Positions 42,082-51,244 of a stretch of 64,000 nt of DNA are shown piece by piece; within the stretch, counting starts at the first letter, position 1; each line of letters starts with the position of its first letter. The DNA comes from CALANV01 sp036381615 (lineage in GTDB: Bacteria; Pseudomonadota; Alphaproteobacteria; CACIAM-22H2): the NCBI GenBank assembly GCA_036381615.1, contig DASVCL010000049.1, positions 17,667 to 81,666 of the forward strand, read 5' to 3'. The position numbers and the translations under genes were made by a program. The notes under the pieces were generated by a model. That model had not been told where the DNA came from and ran no database searches. It was given only the letters and a program-made list of their open reading frames with translations.

Positions 42082-44055
42082 ATGCCCATGCCCGAAGCCG
42101 CCGCGGCTGCCCAGCCGCTCTGGCAACCATCGCCCGATCGCATCGCCAAGGCGAACGTCACCGCCTTCCGGACGGAAATGGAGCGCCGGCACGGCCTCAG
42201 TCTTCCGGATTACCAGGCGCTGTGGCGGTGGTCGGTGGACCAGCCCGCCGCCTTCTGGCGCGAGATGTGGTTGTTCGGCCGCATCGTCGGCGATCCGGGC
42301 GACGTCGTCCTCGCCGACGCGGACCGGATGCCGGGGGCACGGTTCTTCCCGAACGGGCGGCTCAATTTCGCGCAGAACCTGCTGCGGCGGAACGACGACA
42401 CGCCCGCGCTGATCTTCCGCGGCGAGGACAAGGTCCGCCGCACCATGACCTGGGCCGAGCTCAACGCCGAGGTCAGCCGCCTGGCCCAGGCGCTCAGGGC
42501 GGCCGGCATCACGGCGGGCGACCGCGTCGCCGGATACCTCCCGAACATGCCCGAGCCGATCATCGCCATGCTCGCGGCGGCAAGCCTCGGCGCGGTGTGG
42601 TCGTCATGCTCGCCGGATTTCGGCGTCCAGGGCGTGCTCGACCGCTTCGGCCAGATCGAGCCGAAGGTACTGTTCGCGGTCGACGGCTACTACTACAACG
42701 GCAAGACGCACGACTGCCTGGGCAAGCTGCGCGAAATCGCTGCCCGCCTGCCGTCGGTCGAAAGGGTCGTCGTGACACCCTATGCGAACGCAGCGCCCGC
42801 CCTCGACGGCATCCGCGGCGCCGTCCTGTGGGCGGACTTCGTCGCGCCCTACAAGGCCGACGCGATCGAGTTCGCGCAGCTCCCGTTCAACCATCCGCTC
42901 TACATCCTCTATTCGTCCGGCACGACCGGGGTGCCGAAATGCATCGTCCATGGCGCCGGCGGCACGCTGATCCAGCACCTGAAGGAGCACCTGCTCCATT
43001 GCGACGTCAGGCCGGGCGACCGCGTGTTCTACTTCACGACCTGCTCGTGGATGATGTGGAACTGGCTGGTGTCGGGCCTGGCGGCCGAGGCGACGCTCTG
43101 CCTCTACGACGGCTCGCCGTTCTATCCGAACGGCAACGTGCTGTTCGATTTCGCTGACGAGGCGGGGTTCACCCTGTTCGGAACCTCGGCCAAGTTCATC
43201 GACGCCTGTGCCAAGGCCGGCATCGAGCCGGCGCGCACCCACAAGCTCACGACCGTCCGGACGATCACGTCGACCGGCTCGCCGCTGGTGCCGGAAAGCT
43301 TCGACTACGTGTATCGGCGGGTGAAGCAGGACGTCCATCTCGCCTCGATCTCCGGCGGCACCGACATCGTGTCGTGTTTCGTCCTCGGCATGCCGACGCT
43401 GCCCGTGTGGCGCGGCGAGATCCAGGTGCGCGGCCTCGGCATGGCGGTCGAGGTGTTCGACGAGAGCGGCCGGCCGACGCGCGGCACCAAGGGCGAGCTC
43501 GTCTGCGTCAAGCCGTTTCCGTCGATGCCCGTCGGCTTCTGGAACGATCCCGACGGACGCAAGTACCGCGCCGCCTATTTCGAGAAGTTCCCCGGCGTGT
43601 GGACGCATGGCGACTGGACCGAGCTTACGTCGCGTGACGGCATCATCATCTACGGCCGCTCCGACGCCGTGCTGAATCCCGGCGGCGTGCGCATCGGCAC
43701 GGCCGAGATCTATCGCCAGGTCGAGCAGGTCGACGAGGTGCTCGAATCCATCGTCATCGGCCAGGACTGGGACAACGACGTGCGCGTCGTCCTGTTCGTG
43801 CGCCTGCGCGAGGGCGTGACGCTGACGCCGGCGCTCGAGCAGCGGATCAAGGACCAGATCCGCCGCAACACCACGCCGCGGCACGTCCCGGCGAAGATCG
43901 TCCAGGTCGCCGACATTCCGCGCACCAAGAGCGGCAAGATCGTCGAGCTTGCGGTGCGCGACGTCGTCCACGGCCGGCCGATCAAGAATCGCGAAGCGCT
44001 CGCCAACCCCGAGGCGCTCGAGCTTTACAAGGACCTGCCGCAGCTTAAGTGCTGA
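42082..44055 (+). CDS. aacS: acetoacetyl-CoA synthetase
   Basis: 657 aa, the length of AacS rather than acetyl-CoA synthetase. P-loop YSSGTTGVPKCIVHGAGG, the CSWMMWNWLVSGLA segment, TSTGSPLVPESFDYVY, SGGTDIVSCFV and catalytic Lys in KSGKIVEL are all present. It activates acetoacetate to acetoacetyl-CoA in ketone body or polyhydroxybutyrate turnover. ACAGGAGAC precedes ATG 42082. Confidence 0.94.
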   Translation: MPMPEAAAAAQPLWQPSPDRIAKANVTAFRTEMERRHGLSLPDYQALWRWSVDQPAAFWREMWLFGRIVGDPGDVVLADADRMPGARFFPNGRLNFAQNLLRRNDDTPALIFRGEDKVRRTMTWAELNAEVSRLAQALRAAGITAGDRVAGYLPNMPEPIIAMLAAASLGAVWSSCSPDFGVQGVLDRFGQIEPKVLFAVDGYYYNGKTHDCLGKLREIAARLPSVERVVVTPYANAAPALDGIRGAVLWADFVAPYKADAIEFAQLPFNHPLYILYSSGTTGVPKCIVHGAGGTLIQHLKEHLLHCDVRPGDRVFYFTTCSWMMWNWLVSGLAAEATLCLYDGSPFYPNGNVLFDFADEAGFTLFGTSAKFIDACAKAGIEPARTHKLTTVRTITSTGSPLVPESFDYVYRRVKQDVHLASISGGTDIVSCFVLGMPTLPVWRGEIQVRGLGMAVEVFDESGRPTRGTKGELVCVKPFPSMPVGFWNDPDGRKYRAAYFEKFPGVWTHGDWTELTSRDGIIIYGRSDAVLNPGGVRIGTAEIYRQVEQVDEVLESIVIGQDWDNDVRVVLFVRLREGVTLTPALEQRIKDQIRRNTTPRHVPAKIVQVADIPRTKSGKIVELAVRDVVHGRPIKNREALANPEALELYKDLPQLKC

Positions 44056-44066
44056 AGCGCGGCCGC

Positions 44067-44094
44067 CGCGCGGGCGGCGACCGCCGCCCGCGCG
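44067..44094. terminator. very GC-rich terminator-like hairpin after aacS
   Basis: A perfect 13-bp stem CGCGCGGGCGGCG (44067-44079) and CGCCGCCCGCGCG (44082-44094) with only two unpaired bases, 12 bp after the stop codon. No T-tract. Confidence 0.5.
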
Positions 44095-44166
44095 TCAGGA
44101 ACCGCGGCCGCACCGCGCCGTTCTGCCCCGCATGCGCGCATCGCGCGCGGCATTGCGGAGGTTTCG

Positions 44167-45396
44167 ATGAAGGCGCTGTGCTGGCATGGCAAGGGCGACG
44201 TGCGGGTCGACACGGTGCCCGATCCCGGGATCGAGGATCCGGGCGACGTGATCGTCAAGGTGTCGTCGACCGCGATCTGCGGGTCCGATCTTCACCTCTA
44301 TGACGGCTACATCCCGGGCATGGCGGAAGGCGACATCCTCGGCCATGAATTCATGGGCGAGGTCGTCGAGGTCGGCGCGGATGTCCAACGCCTTAGGAAG
44401 GGCGACCGCGTCGTCGTGCCGTTCCCGATCGCCTGTGGCGAGTGCTTCTTCTGCCAGCGCGAGCTCTATTCGTGCTGCGACGCGACCAACCCGAACGCGG
44501 AGATGGCGGCGAAGGTCTACGGCTATGCCACCGCGGGCATCTTCGGCTATTCGCATCTGACCGGCGGCTACGCCGGCGGACAGGCCGAGTACGTCCGCGT
44601 GCCGCATGCCGATGTCGGCCCGCTCAAGGTCCCCGAGGGGATGGCGGACGAGCAGGTCCTGTTCCTGTCGGACATCCTGCCGACCGGCTGGATGGCGGCG
44701 CTCAATTGCGACATCCAGCCGGGCGACACGGTCGCGGTGTGGGGCTGCGGGCCCGTCGGACAGTTCGCGATCGCCAGCGCGCGCCTTCTCGGCGCCGAGC
44801 GCATCGTCGCGATCGACCGCGTGCCCGAGCGCCTGGCGCTCGCGCGATCGTGGGCCGGTGCCACCGACGCGATCCACTTCGTCGATGAAGAGGTCTACGA
44901 CCGCCTGCAGACGATGACGGAGGGGCGGGGGCCGGACGCCTGCATCGATGCCGTCGGCATGGAGGCGCATGGCTGGGGCGAGTTCGACGCCGCGCTCGAT
45001 CGCGCCAAGGCGTTCTTCTATCTCGCGACCGACCGCGCCGCGGCGCTGCGGCAGATCCTGATGTGCTGCCGCAAGGGCGGCAACGTCTCGGTCGCCGGCG
45101 TCTACGGCGGCGCGATCGACAAGTTCCCGTTCGGCGCCGTCATGCAGAAAGGGCTCACGATCCGTAGCGGGCAGACGCACGTGCAGCGCTACATGCGCCC
45201 GCTGCTCGAGCGCATCCGGCAGGGCGAGATCGACCCGGCCTTCATCGTCACCCATCGTGCCGCGCTCGACGACGGCCCTGCCGCGTACCGCACCTTCCGC
45301 GACAAGGCCAATGGCTGCATCAAGGTCGTGATGACGCCGGACGCGACATCGACCGCGCGGCGGTCGGAAGCGGCCGCGGCGCGGCCGGGCGCCTAG
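44167..45396 (+). CDS. zinc-dependent alcohol/formaldehyde dehydrogenase-like oxidoreductase
   Basis: 409 aa MDR enzyme. Catalytic zinc ligands lie in STAICGSDLHLYDG and GHEFMG; the structural zinc site PIACGECFFCQRELYSCC is complete. The NAD-binding VWGCGPVGQFAIASARLLG and VDEEVYDRLQTMTEGRGPDACIDAVG follow, close to glutathione-independent formaldehyde dehydrogenases. The actual substrate is open. Starts 111 bp after aacS. Confidence 0.9.
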   Translation: MKALCWHGKGDVRVDTVPDPGIEDPGDVIVKVSSTAICGSDLHLYDGYIPGMAEGDILGHEFMGEVVEVGADVQRLRKGDRVVVPFPIACGECFFCQRELYSCCDATNPNAEMAAKVYGYATAGIFGYSHLTGGYAGGQAEYVRVPHADVGPLKVPEGMADEQVLFLSDILPTGWMAALNCDIQPGDTVAVWGCGPVGQFAIASARLLGAERIVAIDRVPERLALARSWAGATDAIHFVDEEVYDRLQTMTEGRGPDACIDAVGMEAHGWGEFDAALDRAKAFFYLATDRAAALRQILMCCRKGGNVSVAGVYGGAIDKFPFGAVMQKGLTIRSGQTHVQRYMRPLLERIRQGEIDPAFIVTHRAALDDGPAAYRTFRDKANGCIKVVMTPDATSTARRSEAAAARPGA

Positions 45397-45425
45397 CGCC
45401 CCGGAACGCCACGGTCGGGCCGGCG

Positions 45426-45447
45426 CCTCGCCTGACGGCAGGCGAGG
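45426..45447. terminator. hairpin after the dehydrogenase gene
   Basis: A perfect 9-bp stem CCTCGCCTG (45426-45434) and CAGGCGAGG (45439-45447) with an ACGG loop, 29 bp after the stop. No strong T-tract follows. Confidence 0.5.
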
Positions 45448-45503
45448 AATGTTGACCGTTCGCGGGCGCGGCGGCACGTTCGGGGGCGGAAGGGTGAACC
45501 GCG

Positions 45504-46013
45504 ATGCCGACGCTCGATCATTTCCGCACCTTTGCCCGCTACAACCAGTGGGCCAACCGGCGCCTCTACGCCGCCTGCGCGCAGCTGACCGAGGCCGAGT
45601 ACATGAAGCCGCGGGCGGCCTTCTTCGGTTCGCTGCACGGGACGCTCAACCATATCCTGGTGGGTGATCGCGTGTGGATGGGCCGCATCACCGGCCACGA
45701 CGCCGGCATCCGCTCGCTCGACCAGATCCTCTACGGCGATTTCGCCGGTCTGCGCGTCGCGCGCGAGGCCGAGGACGCGCAGATCATCAACGTGATCGAG
45801 GCGATGGACGAGCCGACGCTGAACTCGACCCTCCGCTACAAGAACATGGCGGGCGAAGCCCAGGCGACGCCGATGCGCCTGGTGCTGGCGCATCTGTTCA
45901 ATCACCAGACGCACCACCGCGGCCAGGCGCACGGGCTGCTGTCGCAGACCGGCGTCGCGCCGCCGCCGCTCGACCTGATCTATTATCTGCGGGAGTCAGC
46001 GCCGGCGGACTGA
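45504..46013 (+). CDS. DinB family protein
   Basis: 169 aa four-helix bundle. The three metal-binding His of the DinB/YfiT fold can be placed in LHGTLNHILVGDRVW and HLFNHQTHHRGQAHGLL. The family includes metal-dependent thiol transferases; the actual reaction is not known. Its last 116 bp overlap the 3' end of the convergent LysR gene. Confidence 0.9.
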   Translation: MPTLDHFRTFARYNQWANRRLYAACAQLTEAEYMKPRAAFFGSLHGTLNHILVGDRVWMGRITGHDAGIRSLDQILYGDFAGLRVAREAEDAQIINVIEAMDEPTLNSTLRYKNMAGEAQATPMRLVLAHLFNHQTHHRGQAHGLLSQTGVAPPPLDLIYYLRESAPAD

Positions 46014-46887
46014 ACGTCGCCGCCTCGGCCAGGATCCACTCGCGGAATGCCTTGATCTTCGGCCGTTCGGCGGTCGCCTCGGGGCATACCAGCCAATAAG
46101 CCTTGCCGTTCGGCACGAGGATGTCGAACGGCTGGAACAGCGTGCCGGCCGCAAGTTCGTCGCTGAACATGAACGGCGCGCCGACGGCGACGCCGGCACC
46201 GGCGATCGCCGCGTGGACGGCGATGCGCGTCGAATCGAAGCGGGTGCCGGGCTTCGCCTTGTCCGGCGGCAGGCCGACGGCCCGGAACCATATCGGCCAG
46301 TCATACGGCCCGTCGTGTTCGTGGAGCAGCGGCACGGACAGGATGTCTTCCGGTCGGCGCAGGCGGTCCTTGAAGCGTGCGCCCGCGAGCGGGGTCAGCA
46401 CGTCGTCGAACAGCTTGTCGCAGTGAAGGTCGCGCCACCCGCCGGCGCCGTACCGGATCGCGACGTCGACGTCTTCCGTGGCGAAGTTGACCATCCGGCT
46501 CGTCGTCGTCAGACGGACGTCGATCGACGGATGCGCGGCCTGAAACTTCGGCAGGCGCGGCACCAGCCAGCCGAGCGCGAACGTCGTCAGCACGCTGATG
46601 GTCAGCGTGCCCGGTCCGCCGCGACGCACGCGGTCCACGGCCTGGGCGAGCCGGTCGAAGGCTTCGCGCAGCTCGGGTAGCAGCGCGTGCCCTTCTTCCG
46701 TCAGCAGCAGCCCGCGCGTCAGGCGCCGGAACAGCCTCACGCCCAGTTGCGCCTCGAGCGCCTTCACCTGATGGCTCACCGCCGCCTGGGTGACGTGCAG
46801 CTCGTCGGCGGCGCGGGTGAAGCTCAGATGGCGTGCCGCCGCCTCGAAGGCGCGCAGCGCGTTGAGCGGCGGCAGTGATCTGGCCAT
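45898..46887 (-). CDS. LysR family regulator, GcvA type (module A)
   Basis: 329 aa. The helix-turn-helix (LPPLNALRAFEAAARHLSFTRAADELHVTQAAVSHQVKALEAQLG) is typical of GcvA; the effector domain ends at IKAFREWILAEA. About 40 extra C-terminal residues (Pro/Ala/Arg-rich) are encoded opposite the DinB gene. ATG 46887 is chosen at MARSLPPLNAL. It is head-to-head with a DUF1127 gene, its likely target. Confidence 0.9.
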   Translation of the reverse strand: MARSLPPLNALRAFEAAARHLSFTRAADELHVTQAAVSHQVKALEAQLGVRLFRRLTRGLLLTEEGHALLPELREAFDRLAQAVDRVRRGGPGTLTISVLTTFALGWLVPRLPKFQAAHPSIDVRLTTTSRMVNFATEDVDVAIRYGAGGWRDLHCDKLFDDVLTPLAGARFKDRLRRPEDILSVPLLHEHDGPYDWPIWFRAVGLPPDKAKPGTRFDSTRIAVHAAIAGAGVAVGAPFMFSDELAAGTLFQPFDILVPNGKAYWLVCPEATAERPKIKAFREWILAEAATFSPPALTPADNRSGRAAAARRRSATAARAPGRGGASGD

Positions 46888-46893
46888 GTCATG

Positions 46894-46936
46894 CCCTAAA
46901 TTTTCTAAACCATCGTACGAGGAAAGATCGTTTGTC
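46894..46936. promoter_or_regulatory. shared LysR/DUF1127 intergenic motif, module A
   Basis: CCTAAATTTTCTAAACC followed by AAAGATCGTTTGTC (46923-46936) corresponds in order and orientation to CCTAATCTGAAACC plus AAAGCGTCGTTTGTC in module B (55785-55817). It lies between the LysR start and the DUF1127 gene and is probably the regulator site with promoter elements. Confidence 0.6.
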
Positions 46937-47011
46937 CGCAAGGAGCGGGTCGCACAAATGTTGTGTCGAGCATGAAATCGAACTGACGCGATGCATTAGG
47001 GAGACTTGGCC

Positions 47012-47254
47012 ATGAACGGGACGTGCAGCCCCCATCCGACATTCGCCCTGGCTTTGGGCCGGCAAGCGCGGCGCGCCGCCCGGCCGACGGCTGAGGACGT
47101 TCTCATCCGGGTCGCCGACCGGATCGTGTCATGGCACGAACGGGCGCGCAGCCGGCGCGCGTTGCTGGCGCTCGACGACCGTGCCCTGCGCGACATCGGC
47201 GTCGATCGGGCAACGGCCGATTGGGAAGGGTCGCGTCCGTTCTGGCAGCCGTGA
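47012..47254 (+). CDS. DUF1127 small basic protein (module A)
   Basis: 80 aa. The C-terminal DUF1127 motif reads RRALLALDDRALRDIGVDRATADWEGSRPFW. The N-terminal half is Arg-rich. GGGAG lies 8 nt before ATG 47012. Such YjiS-like proteins can influence phosphate and carbon metabolism or RNA turnover in alphaproteobacteria. It is divergent from a GcvA-type LysR gene. Confidence 0.88.
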   Translation: MNGTCSPHPTFALALGRQARRAARPTAEDVLIRVADRIVSWHERARSRRALLALDDRALRDIGVDRATADWEGSRPFWQP

Positions 47255-47263
47255 GTGCGGCGC

Positions 47264-48505
47264 TCAGCGTCGCCGGCGCAGGAACAGCTTGCCGCTGCCG
47301 TTGAGGGCGGCGAACAGCGATGCGAATTCCGCGGCGAAGGCCGGCCAGTCGAGCGGGCCGGCCTTCGTTGCGAGCGCGGCGCGGATCTCGTCCAGCGTGC
47401 GCGTTCCGTCGATCAGGCCGCAGATCGCCGGCGCCAGCCGCGGCAGCGGGAAGCGCAGGCTGAGCCCTTCGGCGCTGACGGTCAGCATGCCGCCCGGCTT
47501 CAGTCCGCGCGCGAGCTGCTCGGGCGACGCGTCGAACAGCACGGGCACGAGGTCGGGCGTATCCGGGCGTGGGGCCGTCACCGGGTTCTCCGCGCGCACG
47601 GCATAGAACACGTGCGCCTTGATGTTGCCGGCGAGCCGTTCCGCGAAGGCGGCGCGGGCGAGCGGCGGCAGGTCCTGGATCCGTTTCAGGAGCGCGGCAT
47701 CGCTGATGTAGCTGGCGGGCTCGTAGCGCGCGGGCGGCACGAAGCTCTCGAGGCGCAGCCCCGCGCCGTCGAGGAGCGCGCCGATCTCCTCGACCGTGTA
47801 GGCGCGGTCGCGGGCGTGCAGCAGCAGGTCGTAAAGCCCGGCATCGCCCTCGACGATGTGGTCGGTCACGAACGGATTGCGCTTGAGCCAGTTCGTCGCC
47901 GGCAGTTGGGCGACGAGGCGGCGCGCGAGCTGCAGGCGCGCGGCCGGATCCGCCGTCGGCGGCGCGATCGCGTTGAGCATCGCCTGCACGTGATAGACGC
48001 CGGTGCGTCCCAGCGCGCCGTACAGCATCAGGCCCATGCCGCCATGCGGCGCGAGCGCGCGCGTCAGCGCGGCGAGCCCGGCCGCCGGATCGGGAAGGTG
48101 ATGCAGCACGCCGCAGCAGTCGATGTAGTCGAACGTCCCGAGGTCCAGCGCGTCCAGCTCGAGCAGCGAGCCGGTGACGAAGCGGATGTTCGACAGACCG
48201 CGCCGAGCAGCCCGCGCCTCGGCGATCGCGCGCGCGGCGCGCGACATGTCGAGATAGACGACCTCCGCCTCTCCGGCGCCGGTCCAGGCGAGCTGCTGCG
48301 CCAGCATGATGGCGGCATCGCCGGTTCCGCCGCCCGCGACGAGGGCGCGGAACGGGCGCGTCAGGTCGAGGCTGCCGCCGAAGACATAGTGATCGAGCTC
48401 GGCGAGGTGGCTCGGCGAGCCGAGGATCAGCCGTTTCGCCTCGTCGCGCGGGTCGCGCGGCGGATAGGGATAGGCCTCGTACTGGGCCTGGACGGGGTCG
48501 GACAT
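47264..48505 (-). CDS. class I SAM-dependent methyltransferase
   Basis: 413 aa. The start QAQYEAYPYPPRDPRDE is typical of a branch of large methyltransferases. Motif I is ALVAGGGTGDAAIMLAQQL, then VVYLDMSRAARAIA and DYIDCCGVLHHLPDP. The C-terminal ~150 residues form an additional domain (DGTRTLDEIRAALATKAG) like those that sense or bind substrate. Acceptor unknown. Convergent with the DUF1127 gene by 9 bp. Confidence 0.88.
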   Translation of the reverse strand: MSDPVQAQYEAYPYPPRDPRDEAKRLILGSPSHLAELDHYVFGGSLDLTRPFRALVAGGGTGDAAIMLAQQLAWTGAGEAEVVYLDMSRAARAIAEARAARRGLSNIRFVTGSLLELDALDLGTFDYIDCCGVLHHLPDPAAGLAALTRALAPHGGMGLMLYGALGRTGVYHVQAMLNAIAPPTADPAARLQLARRLVAQLPATNWLKRNPFVTDHIVEGDAGLYDLLLHARDRAYTVEEIGALLDGAGLRLESFVPPARYEPASYISDAALLKRIQDLPPLARAAFAERLAGNIKAHVFYAVRAENPVTAPRPDTPDLVPVLFDASPEQLARGLKPGGMLTVSAEGLSLRFPLPRLAPAICGLIDGTRTLDEIRAALATKAGPLDWPAFAAEFASLFAALNGSGKLFLRRRR

Positions 48506-48637
48506 GCGCGTTCGGACGGTTGCGTCCGCGATCTTTACCACCAACGGCTTCGCGTCCGCACGTCTCCGCTAGGCAGGCGCGCCCCTCTCGGCCAAAATCG
48601 GCCCTCATCGACAGCGGATATTCCCGGACCACGACCC

Positions 48638-49216
48638 GTGAGCAAAGCTTTCGTTCGCAACGACGACAACGACGCCGACGACGACCTGGCCGACGACTCC
48701 CCGGCGCTTCCGGCAGGCGTCAAGAACTACATGACCCCGGCCGGCTTCCGGCGGCTGCGGGACGAACTGCAGCACCTGGTGCGCGTCGAGCGGCCGAAGG
48801 TCGTCGAGACCGTGGCATGGGCGGCGGGCAACGGCGACCGCTCGGAGAACGGCGACTACATCTACGGCAAGCGGCGGCTGCGCGAGATCGACCGCCGGAT
48901 CCGCTTCCTGACCAAGCGGCTGGAGATCGCCGAGGTCGTCGATCCGGCACGGCAGAAGCATCTGGACCAGGTCTTCTTCGGCGCGACCGTCACCTATGCG
49001 AATGCCGAGGGGGTCGAGATGACGGTCAAGCTCGTCGGCGTCGACGAGGCCGATTTCGCGCGCCGCCAGGTGAGCTGGGTTTCGCCGATCGGCCGTGCGC
49101 TGATGAAGGCGCGGGTCGGCGATACGGTGACCGTGCGGACGCCGTCCGGACCGGAAGAGATCGAGGTCGTGGCCATTCGCTACGAGCAGGACGAGGGCGA
49201 GGGCACCGGCGCATGA
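48638..49216 (+). CDS. greB: transcript cleavage factor GreB
   Basis: 192 aa from GTG 48638. An acidic N-terminal extension (DDNDADDDLADD) precedes the GreA/B coiled coil (YMTPAGFRRLRDELQHLVRVERPKVVETVAWAAGNGDRSENGDYIYGKRRLREIDRRIRFL); the GDRSENGDYIYGKRRLREID tip is the GreB form. The C-terminal FKBP-like domain binds RNA polymerase. It rescues backtracked polymerase by transcript cleavage. Confidence 0.93.
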   Translation: MSKAFVRNDDNDADDDLADDSPALPAGVKNYMTPAGFRRLRDELQHLVRVERPKVVETVAWAAGNGDRSENGDYIYGKRRLREIDRRIRFLTKRLEIAEVVDPARQKHLDQVFFGATVTYANAEGVEMTVKLVGVDEADFARRQVSWVSPIGRALMKARVGDTVTVRTPSGPEEIEVVAIRYEQDEGEGTGA

Positions 49217-49396
49217 GCGCGCGGCCGTGGCCGGGCTGTGTCGCCGCTGGCGGGACCTGTTTGCCGGAAAAGGTCGTCCGGTCCCGCATGTGAAATCGGT
49301 CACAGCGCCCGATCCGGCCCCGGTATAGCCTGCACGAACGTGCGAGCTGTGCCCCCATTTCCCGCCGGTAGGCGGTGCGTTCGAAAGGAAAGATCA

Positions 49397-49993
49397 ATGA
49401 TGTCACAAGTGATGGAGCTGCCGATCGGCACCGCGGCCGCGGGCCATCGCGAGCAACTGATCGACGTGGTGACGTCGGCATTCGAGACCGACCCGGCCGC
49501 GCGTTGGATATACCCCGACCCGGCTCAATATCGCCGCCAGTTCCCCGTCTTTGCCCAGGCGTTCGGCGGTCGGGCCTTTGAACACGGGACGGCATTCTAC
49601 AGCGGCGCGTTTTTCGGCGCGGCGCTGTGGCTTCCGCCGGGCATCGGCCCGGACGAGGAGGCCCTGATGACGCTGCTGGAGGGAACGCTCCGCGAGTCCG
49701 AGAAGCAGGCGGCCTTTGCGGTGTTCGAGCAGATGGGCGGTTATCACCCGGCGGAACCGCACTGGTACCTGCCGCTCATCGGCGTGCTGCCCTCCATGCA
49801 GGGACAGGGCCATGGCTCGGCGCTGCTGCAGCGGGTGCTTCGGCAATGCGACAAGGATGGGACGCCGGCCTATCTCGAATCCTCGAATCCCCGGAATATT
49901 CCGCTCTACGAGCGCCACGGGTTCGAGCTGCTCGGAACCATTCAGGTGGAAACGTCGCCGCCGATCTTCCCCATGCTGCGTCGGCCGCGATGA
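49397..49993 (+). CDS. GNAT family N-acetyltransferase
   Basis: 198 aa from ATG 49397 (AAAGGAAAGATC upstream). Acetyl-CoA motif IGVLPSMQGQGHGSALLQRVL and SNPRNIPLYERHGFELLGTIQ are visible. The N-terminal part (VTSAFETDPAARWIYPDPAQYRRQFP) is like enzymes acting on small amines or antibiotics. Substrate unknown; monocistronic. Confidence 0.9.
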   Translation: MMSQVMELPIGTAAAGHREQLIDVVTSAFETDPAARWIYPDPAQYRRQFPVFAQAFGGRAFEHGTAFYSGAFFGAALWLPPGIGPDEEALMTLLEGTLRESEKQAAFAVFEQMGGYHPAEPHWYLPLIGVLPSMQGQGHGSALLQRVLRQCDKDGTPAYLESSNPRNIPLYERHGFELLGTIQVETSPPIFPMLRRPR

Positions 49994-50057
49994 CAGGCCG
50001 TTTCGCCGCCGGCCGGGGCACGGCCTCGCCGGCAAAACCCGGGCGGGCGATCGTCCT

Positions 50058-51071
50058 CTAGAACGCGAGGACGATCTTGCCCGTGGCCTGGCGCGAGGTC
50101 AGCAGCTCCATCGCGGCCGCGACCTCGTCCGCGGGAAACACGTGCGAGACGTGCGGCTTCAGCTTGCCGTCCCTGAGCCAGTCCGCCATTTCCGCGAAGG
50201 CGTCGCGGACGAGGTCCGGCATCCGGCTGCGGTATTCGGCAAAGAAGAAGCCGACCGCCGCGATGTTCTTGACCAGCAGCAGGTTCGCGGGGATCTGCTG
50301 GATGCGCCCGGCGGCGAAGCCGGTGATGACGAGGCGCCCTTCCCAGGCGGTTGCGCGCAGCGCCGCGTCGAAGGCGTCGCCGCCGACCGGATCGAACACG
50401 ACGTCGGCGCCCCGTCCACCGGTCAGCTCCTTGACGCGCGTGCGCAGATCCTCGGCCGTGTAGTCGATGACGTGGTCGGCGCCGTGCGCGCGCGCAAGCG
50501 CCAACTTGTCCGCGCCGCGCGCCGCCGCGATCACCGTCGCGCCGGCCGCCTTGCCGACCTCGACCGCGGCGAGCCCGAGACCGCCGGCCGCACCGAGAAC
50601 GAGCAGCGTCTCGCCGGCGCGCAGATGCCCGCGGCGGATCAGCCCGAAATGCGCGCTGCCGTAGACGATCGGAAACCCGGCGGCCGTGACGATGTCGAGC
50701 TCGGGCGGAATCGGAAAGGTCGCGCGCGCGTCGGCCACGACCACCTTGGCGAAGGCCCCCATGCCCGTCGCCGCCATGACCCGGTCGCCCGGCCTGAATG
50801 CCGTGACGTCGGGGGCCACCTCGATCACCGTGCCCGCGGCCTCGAGGCCGGGAACGAACGGCAGCGGCGGCTTGACCTGATAGTGTCCCTGAACGACGAG
50901 CGTATCCGCGAAGTTGAGGCCGGCGGCCTGGACGGCGATACGGACCTGGCCCCGTTTGAGGGCCGGCGTCGGCATGCGCCCGATGGCGAGCGCCCGCGGT
51001 CCGTCCAGCCGGCTGCAGACGATCGCCGACGTGTCGGTGTCGAGTTCGATACCGTGCGTGGTTCCGTCCAT
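50058..51071 (-). CDS. NADPH:quinone oxidoreductase family protein
   Basis: 337 aa zinc-free MDR enzyme. LNFADTLVVQGHYQVKPPLPFVPGLEAAG and the cofactor segment VLGAAGGLGLAAVEVGKAAGATVIAAARG are those of NADPH:quinone/enoyl reductases. ATG 51071 is chosen over 51110 since GGGGGGCGC lies just upstream and the longer frame adds no conserved residues. It reduces quinones or enones. Confidence 0.9.
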   Translation of the reverse strand: MDGTTHGIELDTDTSAIVCSRLDGPRALAIGRMPTPALKRGQVRIAVQAAGLNFADTLVVQGHYQVKPPLPFVPGLEAAGTVIEVAPDVTAFRPGDRVMAATGMGAFAKVVVADARATFPIPPELDIVTAAGFPIVYGSAHFGLIRRGHLRAGETLLVLGAAGGLGLAAVEVGKAAGATVIAAARGADKLALARAHGADHVIDYTAEDLRTRVKELTGGRGADVVFDPVGGDAFDAALRATAWEGRLVITGFAAGRIQQIPANLLLVKNIAAVGFFFAEYRSRMPDLVRDAFAEMADWLRDGKLKPHVSHVFPADEVAAAMELLTSRQATGKIVLAF

Positions 51072-51244
51072 GCGCCCCCCCTGACCGGCATGCACCGGTT
51101 CGCCCGGCACCGGATGTGCCGGTAGCGTTTACGGAATATTTAGCATAGGCGCGCCGCGTCATCACTCAAAAGTGTGAGGTCGCGTGACGGGCGTCGCTCT
51201 CGGAAATTCTCTTTATGGTTGCGGATGGCGATGCGGGCGCCAGC